Below, one piece after another: positions 47,932 to 58,664 of a stretch of DNA of 64,000 bases. The position numbers and the translations under genes are program-made. The stretch comes from Cannabis sativa. Lineage: Eukaryota; Streptophyta; Magnoliopsida; Rosales; Cannabaceae. The notes below the pieces were generated by a model. That model did not search any database and had not been told where the DNA came from. It saw nothing but the letters and a program-made list of their open reading frames with translations. The number at the start of each line of letters is the position of its first letter. The first letter of the stretch is position 1. The stretch spans positions 31,857,660 through 31,921,659 of the forward strand of contig NC_083601.1 of assembly GCF_029168945.1 (NCBI RefSeq), in the 5' to 3' direction.

Positions 47932-50033
47932 ATGGATAAATCATGGATGCGTGAGGAGAGAGACACACTGCGATTTCAAGTAGGGTTCGATGCATTTTTA
48001 GAGTTTGCCTTAAAGAATTCTACAAATCACGATCGTATTCATTGTCCGTGTGTAGATTGTTGTAATGTATCTAAAGGGAATATTACAATGATTAAGGACC
48101 ATGTGTATTTACGAGGTTTCAATAGAAGTTATACTAATTGGTATTACCATGGCGAACATTTACCTAATGATCCATATCCATTAGGAAAGCGGGGGGTAGA
48201 TGATATCGAGGGTAATGATTTCGATGATTATCCATTGGACTTGCTTAACGAAGCACAGGAGGAATTTCTTAATGATCCTGAGAAATTCGATAATTTTCTT
48301 AGTGATGCTGATAAACCTCTGTTCGATGGTTGTAAAAAACTAAGATTACCAACAATGGTAAAGTTTTACAACATAAAAGCAGAAAATGGAGTGAGCGATA
48401 AATGTTTTACTCAATTTTTAGCTGCTTTTAAAGATATCTTACCATTTGCCAACTGCTTTCCGGAATCTACCTCTGTTAGGGACGTGTACCAAATGTTCCT
48501 TCCTTGGCCTAAACACTTAATTTTAACAACCGAGGTAACTTCTCAACTGAAATTAATTATTAATGATTAGTGGAGTTTGAATATCTTCAATATTCATCCG
48601 TAGTGAAGTAGGTTACGCGAATATATGTCTTTGCGGTGGGATGGATGAACAAACTACTGTTATATATGTGTTATTTGTCGTTATACAGCCATGTTCAAAA
48701 TTTTTGGGGTCATTCAATTACAACCGTTATGCTGCCGAAATTTCGGTAGAATTTAGATAAAATTTGATATATATATATATTATGTTCTGTTTTGTTTAGG
48801 GTCCACTCGCTCAACCGCCCTCAAGACGTGATGCGTCAAAGGGGAAAGCTCCGATGCTTTCTCCACAAAGCCGTGGTGCACGGGAAGATGAGTTGTTCAC
48901 GGAAGAGAAGATGGCGTTGATCCCTAATTCGCTAAAATGGATGATTCATGAATTCCTAAGGCTCAAAGATAAACGTGATATAATCACAATTTCTGTCCCC
49001 CGAGGATTCATTGCACCGCGTACCCAGATCATTTTATCTGGAGAGGATTTGCAGCAGGTTGCTACGTGTAACTACATCGGCAACCAGGGAATGCTGTTTG
49101 GAATGATGTATACTCTTCTTTAATCTAATTAACCTTATATCAAATTATAGTTAAATTATTATAAGGCACTAACACTTTTTTTTGGCAGGCACATATGGGA
49201 GAGCATCAACGGTACCGAGAAAAATTTTCAAGTTTTACGACCCGCAGCTTCTCACGGTGCATGGGATCGGCGATGAAGAACGTAGTCGATCTTTTGACGA
49301 TGCGGCAAGACGATTGGCTAATTGGTTATCATTAATGAACAGCAACCACCAAATGTTCTTTATTCCTTGGAATATCGGGTAAACTTTATTAAATTCTTTA
49401 GTGCTAATTGTTCATTTCTATATTATGTCTTCAAATTATTTTTATACTATCTTACTTATATTCCAATATAATTTTCTAGGATGCATTGGACGCTAGTGGT
49501 GGTTGCGCCAAGGAAAATTATCCATTTAAACCCTCTAAAAGGCCGCCCAATTCCCGAAGAAATAGAACAAATGATCGGAAGGTAATTATTTAATGACTTC
49601 TTATGTAACGAATTTAAATTAACTAACGAATTGAAATGCTAATATAATTTTCCCAAACAGGGCATTCATGTATATAGGGGACGCACATCAGTATCTTGGC
49701 CCGTGGCAAGGAATTTCACAAGCAAACTGTCCAAGACAACCTAAAAGCCAAGAATGCAGTTTTTATGTTTTGAAATATATCACTGACATCGTCGCACGTG
49801 CCAACCCCAACCGTTACATAGAAGATCAAAAAGCTGTAAGTTTTAATTATTGATCATAGTATATAAATTTTATAATAACAAATATATAATATACATATAC
49901 ATAAACTAATATAAATTTTTAATTTTTTTAACAGTTTGGGGGTAAGAAGCAATACGATCCAAAAACAGAAATTTTACCACTACAGCGAAAGTGGATCGAA
50001 CAATTGATGGCGGTGATTCACGGTGACGATTGA
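47932..50033 (+). CDS. CACTA-encoded Transpos_assoc plus Ulp1/C48-like protein
   Basis: Probable exons: 47932-48534, 48800-49107, 49189-49378, 49480-49581, 49661-49835 and 49935-50033, with GT-AG introns. The start is taken as the ATG at 47932 (MDKSWM, the usual start of this family). Residues 1-75 are a Transpos_assoc domain with HCPCVDCCN and the YTNWYYHGE end. The C-terminal exons resemble a Ulp1/C48 cysteine protease: FKFYDP, HQMFFIPWNIG, His in MHWTLVVV, Asn where Asp is usual (HLNPLKG), and Cys in SQECSFYVLKY. Exon 3 reads in two frames, so there is a one-base-type frameshift near 49215-49225 or a misjudged splice site. No transposase catalytic domain. Function in transposition unknown. 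Confidence 0.75.
48571..48762 (+). repeat. CACTA internal direct repeat, unit 2
   Basis: Second copy of 47118-47310, within the intron 48535-48799. Its core ATGCTGCCGAAATTTCGG holds the palindrome CCGAAATTTCGG. Confidence 0.85.
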
Positions 50034-50364
50034 GGTTCAAAGGTCGAAGAATTTTTCTTCATTATGTAATTTTTATAGATTAACTTGTAATTAGATTTAT
50101 TAACTTATTAATATTTTTAACTAATTTTACATGTTTGTGTAATATTTAATTATTTTTATGAAATCAAATTATGTTTTTACCCAAATTTAATTACTATTTA
50201 ATTTAAAATGTAATTAATATATAATTAAATTAAATAAATATGTAATTTAAAATTTAAATAAATATGTAATTTAAATTAAATATAATAATATATAAATTAA
50301 TAAATATAAAATTAAAATTATATAATTAAATTAAAAAAATAAAAAAAACTGAAATCTGCTCACT

Positions 50365-50580
50365 TTTGGCGTCGGTTCCTACGCCATATATGGCGTCGGT
50401 TATTGGCTAGGAACCGACGCCATATATACCCTTATGGCGTCGGTTCCTAGCTAATAACCGACGCCATAGGGGTATATATGGCGTCGGTTCAAATAAACCC
50501 TTTAGCGTCGCCCTGATAGGCGTCGGTAGCGAATTTCGCGAAAACCGACGCCTAAAGGGCTTAAAAACCGCCTCTAAAGG
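50365..50580. repeat. CACTA right subterminal repeat array
   Basis: At least seven GGCGTCGGTT/AACCGACGCC units occur in both orientations, several forming palindromes separated by ATATATGGCG-type spacers. Equivalent of the left array. Confidence 0.9.
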
Positions 50581-50649
50581 GTGTTTTTGTAGTAGTGGTT
50601 AAATTTTTTTGAATTTCTCAAAATTTTGCAGGATGTCTTAAATAAATAT

Positions 50650-51900
50650 TGTTGCTATAATTTATAAACACTACGCAAGTATACGCAATCAAGTAGTAAA
50701 TCTCACACAGGTGAGGTCGATCCCACAGGGAATTGGATTAAATACCACTAAACTATACTTATAATTCTATTTGGCAAATCGTAAATAATTATGATTTCAG
50801 AAAAGTAAAGTAATTCAGAAAACACAAAACACAGTTGAAGTTTAAGCAATATGAGATGATAGGGAGGAGAATCCTGTTGTTGTTTACCTAAATCGTTAAT
50901 GCTTAATTACTATCCTATTCTTGCAGTGAATGACAGATTATGAAATAACCTAGCTCCTTTCAGATCTTCTAGATTCTAAATCACATGTTATCTAATTAAT
51001 TCCTTAATTAAACTAACATGAAATCAGCATTAAGTAATAATCTACTCGTCACATAAGTCATGTGAATACTTTCGTTTCACATAGAACATCGATTATCTTA
51101 ATTTTAGCATTCTCAATTCTCACTTTTCAGATTTCGAATTGAGATCATAGAGCATGCACAAGGTGATCAATCTTAAACATGAAATTAAACACAAATTAAG
51201 ATAATTTCACAAACAAGAATTGAGGAATGGTAATTAAACATTAACTAGGCAAAACATTAAACAACAATCATCATCCTCCCTAAATGGGAAATTTAGTTCA
51301 GAAACAAATCCATAACCATTCCTATAGCAATATTCAACATAAATAAATTAAAGAGGAATAAAGAAAAGAACTGCTGGTGGATGAATTTTGGATCGTCACT
51401 TGAATCTCTGTGCTCTTCCTGCCGCTCTCTGCTGTATTTTAGGGTTTCTGATCGCTCTCTCTGACTTCCAAACGCAGTTTTCTATTTATAACTAAAATTT
51501 AGGGTTCGATGGACAAAAATGCCCCTGGTCCGTACGGGATCTCGCCGCGGCCAGATATGGTGTCGCCGCGGCCAGATTGGTGTTGAAAATACGAGGTTCT
51601 GTAACTTCACTATGGCCGCGGCGAAGCTTCCTCTCGCCGCGGCGACTGAAGCACATTTTTTTCCTTCATTCGTTTGGTGTTCTAGCCGCGGCCAAGCTGT
51701 GTCTAGCCGCGACCAGATGTGCACAATACTTCAGAATTCGTGTTTTCCTTGGCTCAACCCGTCTTTTGTTGAATTTCTGCCCCCGAGATCTCTTTTATTC
51801 CAAAGAACCTGAAAACATAGAAAACAAGCGTAATTCCGTACAATACAGCGAAAAACGCACATAAAATAGATCCGAAACCTAGGCTAAAAATACCCTAACA
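50650..51900 (-). repeat. Athila-like 3' LTR (1251 bp)
   Basis: TG...CA ends. It differs from the 5' LTR by roughly a dozen single-base changes and one insertion/deletion of about 20 bp near 51690 (my count by eye). The minus-strand TATA box lies near 51480-51491, and GCCGCGGCC motifs at about 51541-51720. Confidence 0.95.
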
Positions 51901-51917
51901 AATTCCCCCAAACTGAC
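51901..51917 (-). promoter_or_regulatory. Polypurine tract of the Athila-like element
   Basis: The minus strand reads GTCAGTTTGGGGGAATT immediately before the 3' LTR, the position required for plus-strand priming. Confidence 0.85.
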
Positions 51918-53391
51918 TCTTTACTCGTCCCCGAGTAAACTAAGACTCAAACTAAAAACAAACAAACAATGATAACTAAACTTTCCGACAATTGAATTGC
52001 TACCACCACCTGCACAACTTCAATCCATCAATAACCAGAATTTCAACTTGCCAACTTTAAGAACTAATTTAGATGTGCAATTTACAAGTAAGCAGTTCAT
52101 ACAAACATAAAACATCGCAATTGTCGCCCATATCACAACCGTTCTAAACTTTCCAACATTCCACTAACACATGATCAATAAGTTTGAATGACATACCTCT
52201 CTCCACTAATGTTGACACATTTCTCTTTGGAATCAATAGGTCTTTTTCGGTTAGCATCGCATGGCTTAGGTACATGGGTAGGTAAGAAGTCATTTAGGCT
52301 ACACTATACCATAAGCACTATTAACCAAGCAAGCCTCGACATTTATTTTTTCTTTCTTTTCTTCCATATATCCCAAAAACAGTAGTAAGAGATTACAATT
52401 TTTTTTTTATGCGTGTACCTCATAATTTTCCTAGTTTTTTTTTTCAAGAAGACATTTTCGCATATTTTTTCTCTTTTTTTTTTTCTTCTTTTTTTCTGGA
52501 GGCACAACACACAATATCTTTTTTCAATCTCTCAACCCTACACTTTGTTTCCCACTTACAACACTTTATCCCCCCCAAACTGACTTAAAGGCTCATGGCA
52601 TAATAAGGTATATTCAGGGTGAAAAGAGTTAAATATAACAAATTCAGCTCAGTTAAGTGGTGAAAATTTTTAAAACAGGCTAAGGCTCAACTTTGGGTAT
52701 ACTATGGTAAAAATTTTTAGGTAGGCTTGAAAGGCTCAATCGTTCCAAAGAAAACTTGCCTAAATCACTTTCCAAACAGAAATCATCAAGGATTTCGCTT
52801 CAAGAGAGTATGTCAAACAAATTCTATTTCATGTACAGTCAATCATTCCACAAACCAAATAGAACAGAAGTGATATGTGAGAATAACAAATGTTTTAAGT
52901 CTACACGAACCACTTCCTAACACACATTCATCTTAATTCAAACAGTTGCAAGTCAAGCACGCACACAGTTAATGTTTTAATCCATTGCACAAGTTAATAA
53001 CAGCGGTTCAATCAATCTTTCAGTTTAGCTATCACACAGGACTAAAAAAAAAACTAAAACAAACTAATCAACGAAAACAAATAAACTGAAAAAAATTTAA
53101 GTCTCTCCCCCCAAACTAAAAATGCACATTGTCCCCAATGTGTGAAAATAAACCAGGGTGAGAGAAACTTACCTGAGCCCCTTAGAAGGGGTTTGGCGGC
53201 GGTGGCTGGTCATAAGGGTTGAAGCGGGGTGGCATGGCAAAATAATTCGGATCGTCCACACCGATATTCATCCTCGTGACAAGTGTGTTCAATTGAGCCA
53301 CCTGCTGCTCATCAAAGATACTCCGCTGGGCCATGTAATTCTGCATATGCATGTTCTGCTGAATCAGATAATTCAGCTGATTGTGAGTGTA
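51918..53391 (-). other. Athila-like 3' untranslated region
   Basis: Long non-coding stretch between the third ORF and the PPT, normal for Athila. It has two more PPT-like tracts, near 52569-52586 and 53105-53120. No gene supported. Confidence 0.6.
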
Positions 53392-56254
53392 CTAAATGGC
53401 GGGTTCAAGAGGCCCGACAAGACGTGGTGGTTCAATGTCTTCATGCTCCTCTTGTTCTGTTGCGGGAGGATCTCTCCGAGCTGGTGGTTGACCATGAGGA
53501 TGAGGAGGTTTGAGTCGCATAACAGTGGATAAATTGATACTGCGTTGCGGCGCTACCTTAGTATCATAAGAGTACTGTGGTACTCCATGTTTCTCACACA
53601 GATCAGTGATAATGCCAGCAAGCCCAAGTCCACCACCACAAGAACCCTCAACCATTATATCAAATGTCAGTCGAATGATGTCCCCCACATTCAAATTATA
53701 ACCTTTCATAATTCCATACACATATTTAAGCCTGTCAATCTGAGCATCAGAAAAGTGTTTGTTCGGGAGCAACCTTGCACTGACAAAGTACAGCCATGTT
53801 GGGTTTTATGCCCTAAATAAAACTCATTTCAATATAATCAGATTTACTTATTAATATAGATCAGAAATAACATTTAATGTTGCATGGTTCACATGATTTA
53901 TTTCATGATTATATGTACATAATGTATAGATTCATCTGAAACCCTTTTCACATACTTGATCCTGTTTATTGTGCCGTCAACACATTGGAAAGTAAACATG
54001 ACTATGTGAATAAAGTTTCCTAGATTTATCAGACATAGGGTTTTACTGATATGATAATCTACAACAAGAGTTTACTTGTATTTGGAGAAATACTATGTTC
54101 TTTCCAGAACATTGGTTAAAGTAAAGCTCAGGTTGGATGCATGGAGTATGCATCGGAAGGGACCGATATTGAACTTTGACTTAGATTTATTAAACTTACC
54201 GTAATATCTATTCAAGTCAATATCGCCTAGTTGATCCTAGATCGAATGTTCTTAATCCTGTTATGATTAGGCTCAATCTTGAAAGGCTATTCGTGTTTCT
54301 TGAATTGTTAGTTAAGCCTACCTTTTGGTCAGGGTGATACGTACTTTTTGGGAACACGGTAGTGCAATTGAGTGGGAGCGCTATCATAAACATGGAATCT
54401 ATAGCTTCTATCTGGCGAATAGTAAGCAAAGGATGATCTCCTTTGAGCTTGACCAAACGAACATAAATGATGGAGTACTCATTTCACATAAGCTGAAATA
54501 TCATTTATACGGGGTCAAGTGTTTTAAGGAATAAATATATTGTAGGGTGTAACGGTAATTTAATCCCTTTACAGTGTAGATCATTCATATAGAGGATCAT
54601 TGATCACATTAGGATTATAACAATGGATAACTAATGATGTGTATATATGGTGGAACATATAGAGCATTCTATATAACTGAGAGTGCAATTCTAAGTTCTA
54701 TGCGTGGATTCAACGAAGAATTAATAAGTTAGTGAATTTTAGTGCTAAATTCTTGATCTACTTATTGGAAGCTCGGTTATATAGACCCATGGTCCCCCCA
54801 CTAGTTGAGATAATATTGCTTGTAAGACTCATGTAATTGGTTTTGATTAATCAATTATAATTCACGAATTAGACTATGTCTATTTGTGAAATTTTCACTA
54901 AGTAAGGGCGAAATTGTAAAGAAAGAGTTTATAGGGGCATATTTGTTAATTATGATACTTTGTATGGTTCAATTAATAAATATGATAAATGACAATATTA
55001 TTTAATAATTATTTATAGTTATTAAATAGTTAGAATTGGCATTTAAATGATTGAATTAGGAAATTGGCATTTTTGAGAAAATCAGATACAAAAGGTGTTA
55101 AAATTGCAAAATTGCAAAGCCCAAGGCCCAATCCACTAAGTGTATGGTCGGCCACCTATGTAGCTATTTTAAATTGATTTTTTCATTATTTTAATGCCAT
55201 ATAATTCAAATCTAACCCTAGTGGAATGCTATAAATAGATAGTGAAGGCTTCAGGAAAAACACTTCTTCTGATTTCAGAAAACTGAGCTTTCTCTCTCCC
55301 TATCTTTAGCTACCACTTCTTCTTTCTTCTTCCTTTGATAATTTCGAAATCCTTAGTGATGAGATTAGTGCCCACACACATCAAGCAATACCTCAATCAT
55401 AGTGAGGAAGATCGTGAAGAAAGATCATCAGCAAAGGAGATTCAGCATCAAGGATTCAGAGAAAGAGATCCAGGTTCAGATATTGATAATGCTCTGCTAC
55501 AGAAAGGAATCAAGGGCTAGATATCTGAACGGAAGGAGTCATTATATTCCGCTGCACCCAATGTAAGGTTTCTTTAACTTTATATGTGTTTATTTCATCG
55601 TTTTAGAAAGTTCATATTTAGGATGTTAATAAACATACTTGTGAGTAGATCTAAGATCCTGGTAAAATAATTTCCAACAAGCCACGCCTTGGCTATTGGG
55701 TTGAGTTCACACCGAAACAATTGATACGGTTCTCCATCATAGGTGTGAAATCTAAGTCCCGGATACCCTAGAGTTTCGGCTATATCCACATAATCCAAAC
55801 TTTTTGCTCGAATTTGCTGCTTCAAAGGTTGCTGCTCTATAGTAAAGGTTGGGAGCTCATAAAGAGCATGAATTTCGGCTGTGGAAGCAGGCACTTTAAC
55901 CCCCCTAACTCTTACTTTGCCATCCTCTCTTTCAGGCCAGTTGGCTAAAAATTCTAAAGCTAGAGTTTGGTTACCACGCTCAGTGACATCTACAAACTTA
56001 GTCCACTGCCTATTTAAGATTTGATCTCTAATAGACGCAAAGGCAGGAGGGATGTTTGCAGTTTGGCTTAGGTTTACAATGTCTATCCCTCTATCTTCAA
56101 TGAATGCCCTATCTTTCAATTTCAAAAACCGCTCTTGAGCATCCATGTTGGTAAACCTTACTCTATCAAGATTAGAGCGACCCCTAGGTGGGTTGGATGA
56201 TGACGCTCCCCCTTCTTCACTCACTCTTGACCTTTTTGGACGCATATCACCCAA
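53392..56254 (-). pseudogene. Athila third ORF (putative plant transposon protein), split by a solo LTR
   Basis: The N-terminal part reads from about 56245 to 55685: a basic Ser-rich start, then FLKLKDRAFIEDRGIDI, NRQWTKFVDVTERGNQTLALEFLANWPERE and CELNPIAKAW. These are typical of the plant-transposon-protein domain found 3' of pol in Athila-type elements. The C-terminal part reads on at 53791-53392 (LPNKHFSDAQIDRLKYVYGI, then a Pro/Glu-rich tail). The solo LTR at 53797-55679 interrupts it. Function is not known; this position is where some elements carry an env-like gene, but I see no clear membrane segment. Confidence 0.82.
53797..55679 (+). repeat. Solo LTR, 1883 bp, nested in the Athila-like element
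   Basis: It begins TGTTGGGTTTTATGCCC and ends ATTTCCAACA (TGTTGG...CCAACA), with the exact 5-bp duplication AGCCA at 53792-53796 and 55680-55684. A TATA box, CTATAAATAG, at 55229-55238 indicates plus orientation. No internal region remains, so it arose by LTR-LTR recombination. Family not assigned. Confidence 0.92.
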
Positions 56255-57104
56255 ATTTTTCTAACTCTCAAGATTTTTCAAAATTTTGCCAGCACTTCCC
56301 CTTAAAAATCCACTTCCCGGGAATTAACCCTTTCACAATCACACTTAATTTCACTCACAACAATAATATTCAACAATGTATGAGCAAAAATTCCAAAAAT
56401 CCAACACAAAGTCTAAAATTCTCTAGCAATCCACAAATAATCCAATCAAACTTGTGTAGAGAGATTAAAATTTGTTACCTCAATGAAAATCAATCTTTAG
56501 TCAACCTCCATTGATGAAAACCTTGAAGCTTTAAGGAAGAAGAAGGTGAATAGTGATTTTTCTGAAATTTGGGTGAGGTTTAGGGATTTTGGAATGGATT
56601 TTTAGAGGAAAAGAGTGTTAGATGAGAGAAATAAGGGTTTATGATGATTTAGGATGAAATTTTATGGTTAAATTTGATGAAAAGGGGTTTTGAATGGGAT
56701 TAGATGAAGAAAATATGGTGGAGAGAATGGGTGTTCGGTTGGAGAAGTTAGGGATTTGAATGTGGGGTTTGATTTGAAATGTAGGGATTTGGCCTTTAAA
56801 AAGGGAACTGACCATTCTAGTCGCGGCCATATAAAGCCTCGCCGCGGCTAGATTTCGATAAATTTCAGGTCTCTCTGTAAGGTCCTTATGGCCGCGGCCA
56901 AGGTCTATCTCGCCGCGGCCACTGGATGAGTCCCATTTTTTTTTTTTTAATTTTTTTTTTCATTCTGAGGAATGCTAATTAAAACCGAAAAAGAAAATTA
57001 ACAGCAAAACTTAAAAAGAGTTCAACTAAATCATAAAGAAATTTGGGTTGCCTCCCAATTAGCGCTAACTTTATCGTCGCATAGCTAGACGTTGATCGAG
57101 ATCT
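56255..57104 (-). promoter_or_regulatory. Athila spacer between integrase and third ORF, with GCCGCGGCC motifs
   Basis: Minus-strand order after the integrase stop: a non-coding stretch, four GC-rich motifs (GTCGCGGCC, GCCGCGGCT, GGCCGCGGCC, GCCGCGGCC) at about 56820-56935, a TTTTTAAAGG sequence near 56795, then the third ORF start near 56245. The same motif family lies upstream of the TATA box in the LTR U3. A role as an internal promoter is inference. Confidence 0.5.
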
Positions 57105-58658
57105 TCATAGTGGCGCCAGAATCATGGCGGACTTGGTTTGATCAAATTGACCTCCCAAGTAGAGCTTTAATCGCTGCCCATTCACTTTGAAAGTATTAGA
57201 GCCTTCACCTTTTAGTTCCACCGCTCCATAAGGAAACACCTTGATCACTGTAAATGGCCCTGACCACCTTGACTTTAATTTACCAGGAAACAACTTTAGT
57301 CTTGAGTTGAAGAGAAGAACTTGTTGACCAGGTTGAAACTCCTTTCTGACTAAATTTCGGTCATGCCACCTCTTAGTTCTTTCCTTGTAAATCTTAGCGT
57401 TCTCATAAGCTTCGTTTCGAAATTCCTCCAATTCATCCAGCTGTAGTAGTCTTTTCTGCCCAGCAGCCTTTAAATCCATGTTCAGAGTTTTCATTGCCCA
57501 ATAAGCTTTGTGTTCTAACTCCACCGGTAAATGACAAGCCTTTCCAAACACCAACCGATATGGTGACATCCCGATTGGCGTTTTGAACGCTGTTCTATAG
57601 GCCCACAATGCGTCATCCAACTTTCTTAACCAATCTTTCCTTGATCTCTGCACCGTTTTCTCCAGAATCGTCTTTATTTCCCGGTTAGAAATCTCAACTT
57701 GGCCATTACTTTGCGGATGATAGGGGAGGGCAGTTCTATGACGAACACCATATTTTGAAAGAAGTGCTTCGAACTGTTTGTTGCAGAAGTGACTCCCTTC
57801 ATCGCTTATGATTGCTCGGGGAGTACCAAACCGCGTGAATATATTTTTCTGAAGGAATCGAAGAACTGTTTTTCCATCATTAGCTGGTGTTGCTGCAGCT
57901 TCTACCCATTTTGATACGTAATCCACAGCTAGTAAAATGTATAGATTGCTAAATGATGAAAGAAAAGGACCCATAAAGTCTATCCCCCATACATCAAACA
58001 ACTCTACTTCCAAGATTCCTGTCAAAGGCATTTCGTTTCTCCTTGAGATGTTTCCTGTACGCTGACAACGATCACATGCCTTCACAAAAGTACTAGCATC
58101 TTTGAAAAGTGTTGGCCAAAAGAATCCGCTTTGCAACACCTTGGCAGATGTTCTAGTTCCACTGAAGTGTCCCCCACATGGTAGAGCATGACAGTGATTA
58201 AGAATAGAGTACATCTCCTCTTCAGGCACACACCTTCTTATTATCTGATCTGCACAGTGCTTGTAGAGGATTGGCTCTTCCCAGTAGTAATGTTTCACCT
58301 CAGAAAATAATTTCTTTAGTTGTTGGCGAGATAGCTCAGGAGGAGTGATATTGGCAGCCAAGTAGTTAACATAATCAGCATACCATGGTACCATTAGACT
58401 TTCCCTCACACTAAAGAGTTGTTCATCGGGAAATTGTTCATTTATTTGTACCTCTTTCATATTCTGACTTTCTTCAAGCTCTAGTCTTGACAAGTGATCT
58501 GCCACCAGATTCTCGGTACCCTTCTTATCTTTTATGTATAGATCAAATTCTTGCAAAAGAAGAACCCATCGAATTAGTCGTGGTTTGGCATCCTTCTTAG
58601 TCATCAAGTACTTGATTGCTGAATGATCTGTATACACTATCACTTTATTGCCAATCAA
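57105..58658 (-). pseudogene. Athila-like pol, RNase H end and integrase
   Basis: Open for 517 codons. The first residues ([14 protein letters not shown]) finish the RNase H. The integrase zinc finger has H155/H157, H164, C195 and C198, and the core has a complete D227, D286, E322 triad with the D,D(35)E spacing. No chromodomain follows, as expected for non-chromoviral Athila. It is separated from the upstream pol frame only by the stop at 58665-58667. The integrase inserts the cDNA into host DNA. Confidence 0.9.
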
Positions 58659-58664
58659 GTAGGG

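Larger units (their letters stand above)
45822..50597 (+). mobile_element. CACTA (En/Spm-type) transposon, 4776 bp
   Basis: The ends are CACTACTACAA at 45822 and TTGTAGTAGTG ending at 50597, and both continue into CCTTTAGAGGC-type inverted sequence. The 3-bp target duplication GTT lies at 45819-45821 and 50598-50600. Both subterminal regions are dense in AACCGACGCC/GGCGTCGGTT motifs. Inside is one gene with a transposase-associated and a C48-protease domain. No TNP2-type transposase was found, so the copy appears non-autonomous. Confidence 0.95.

Noticed and set aside
55335..55520. 61-codon plus-strand frame within the solo LTR
   Set aside because: Within an LTR, with no recognisable domain.
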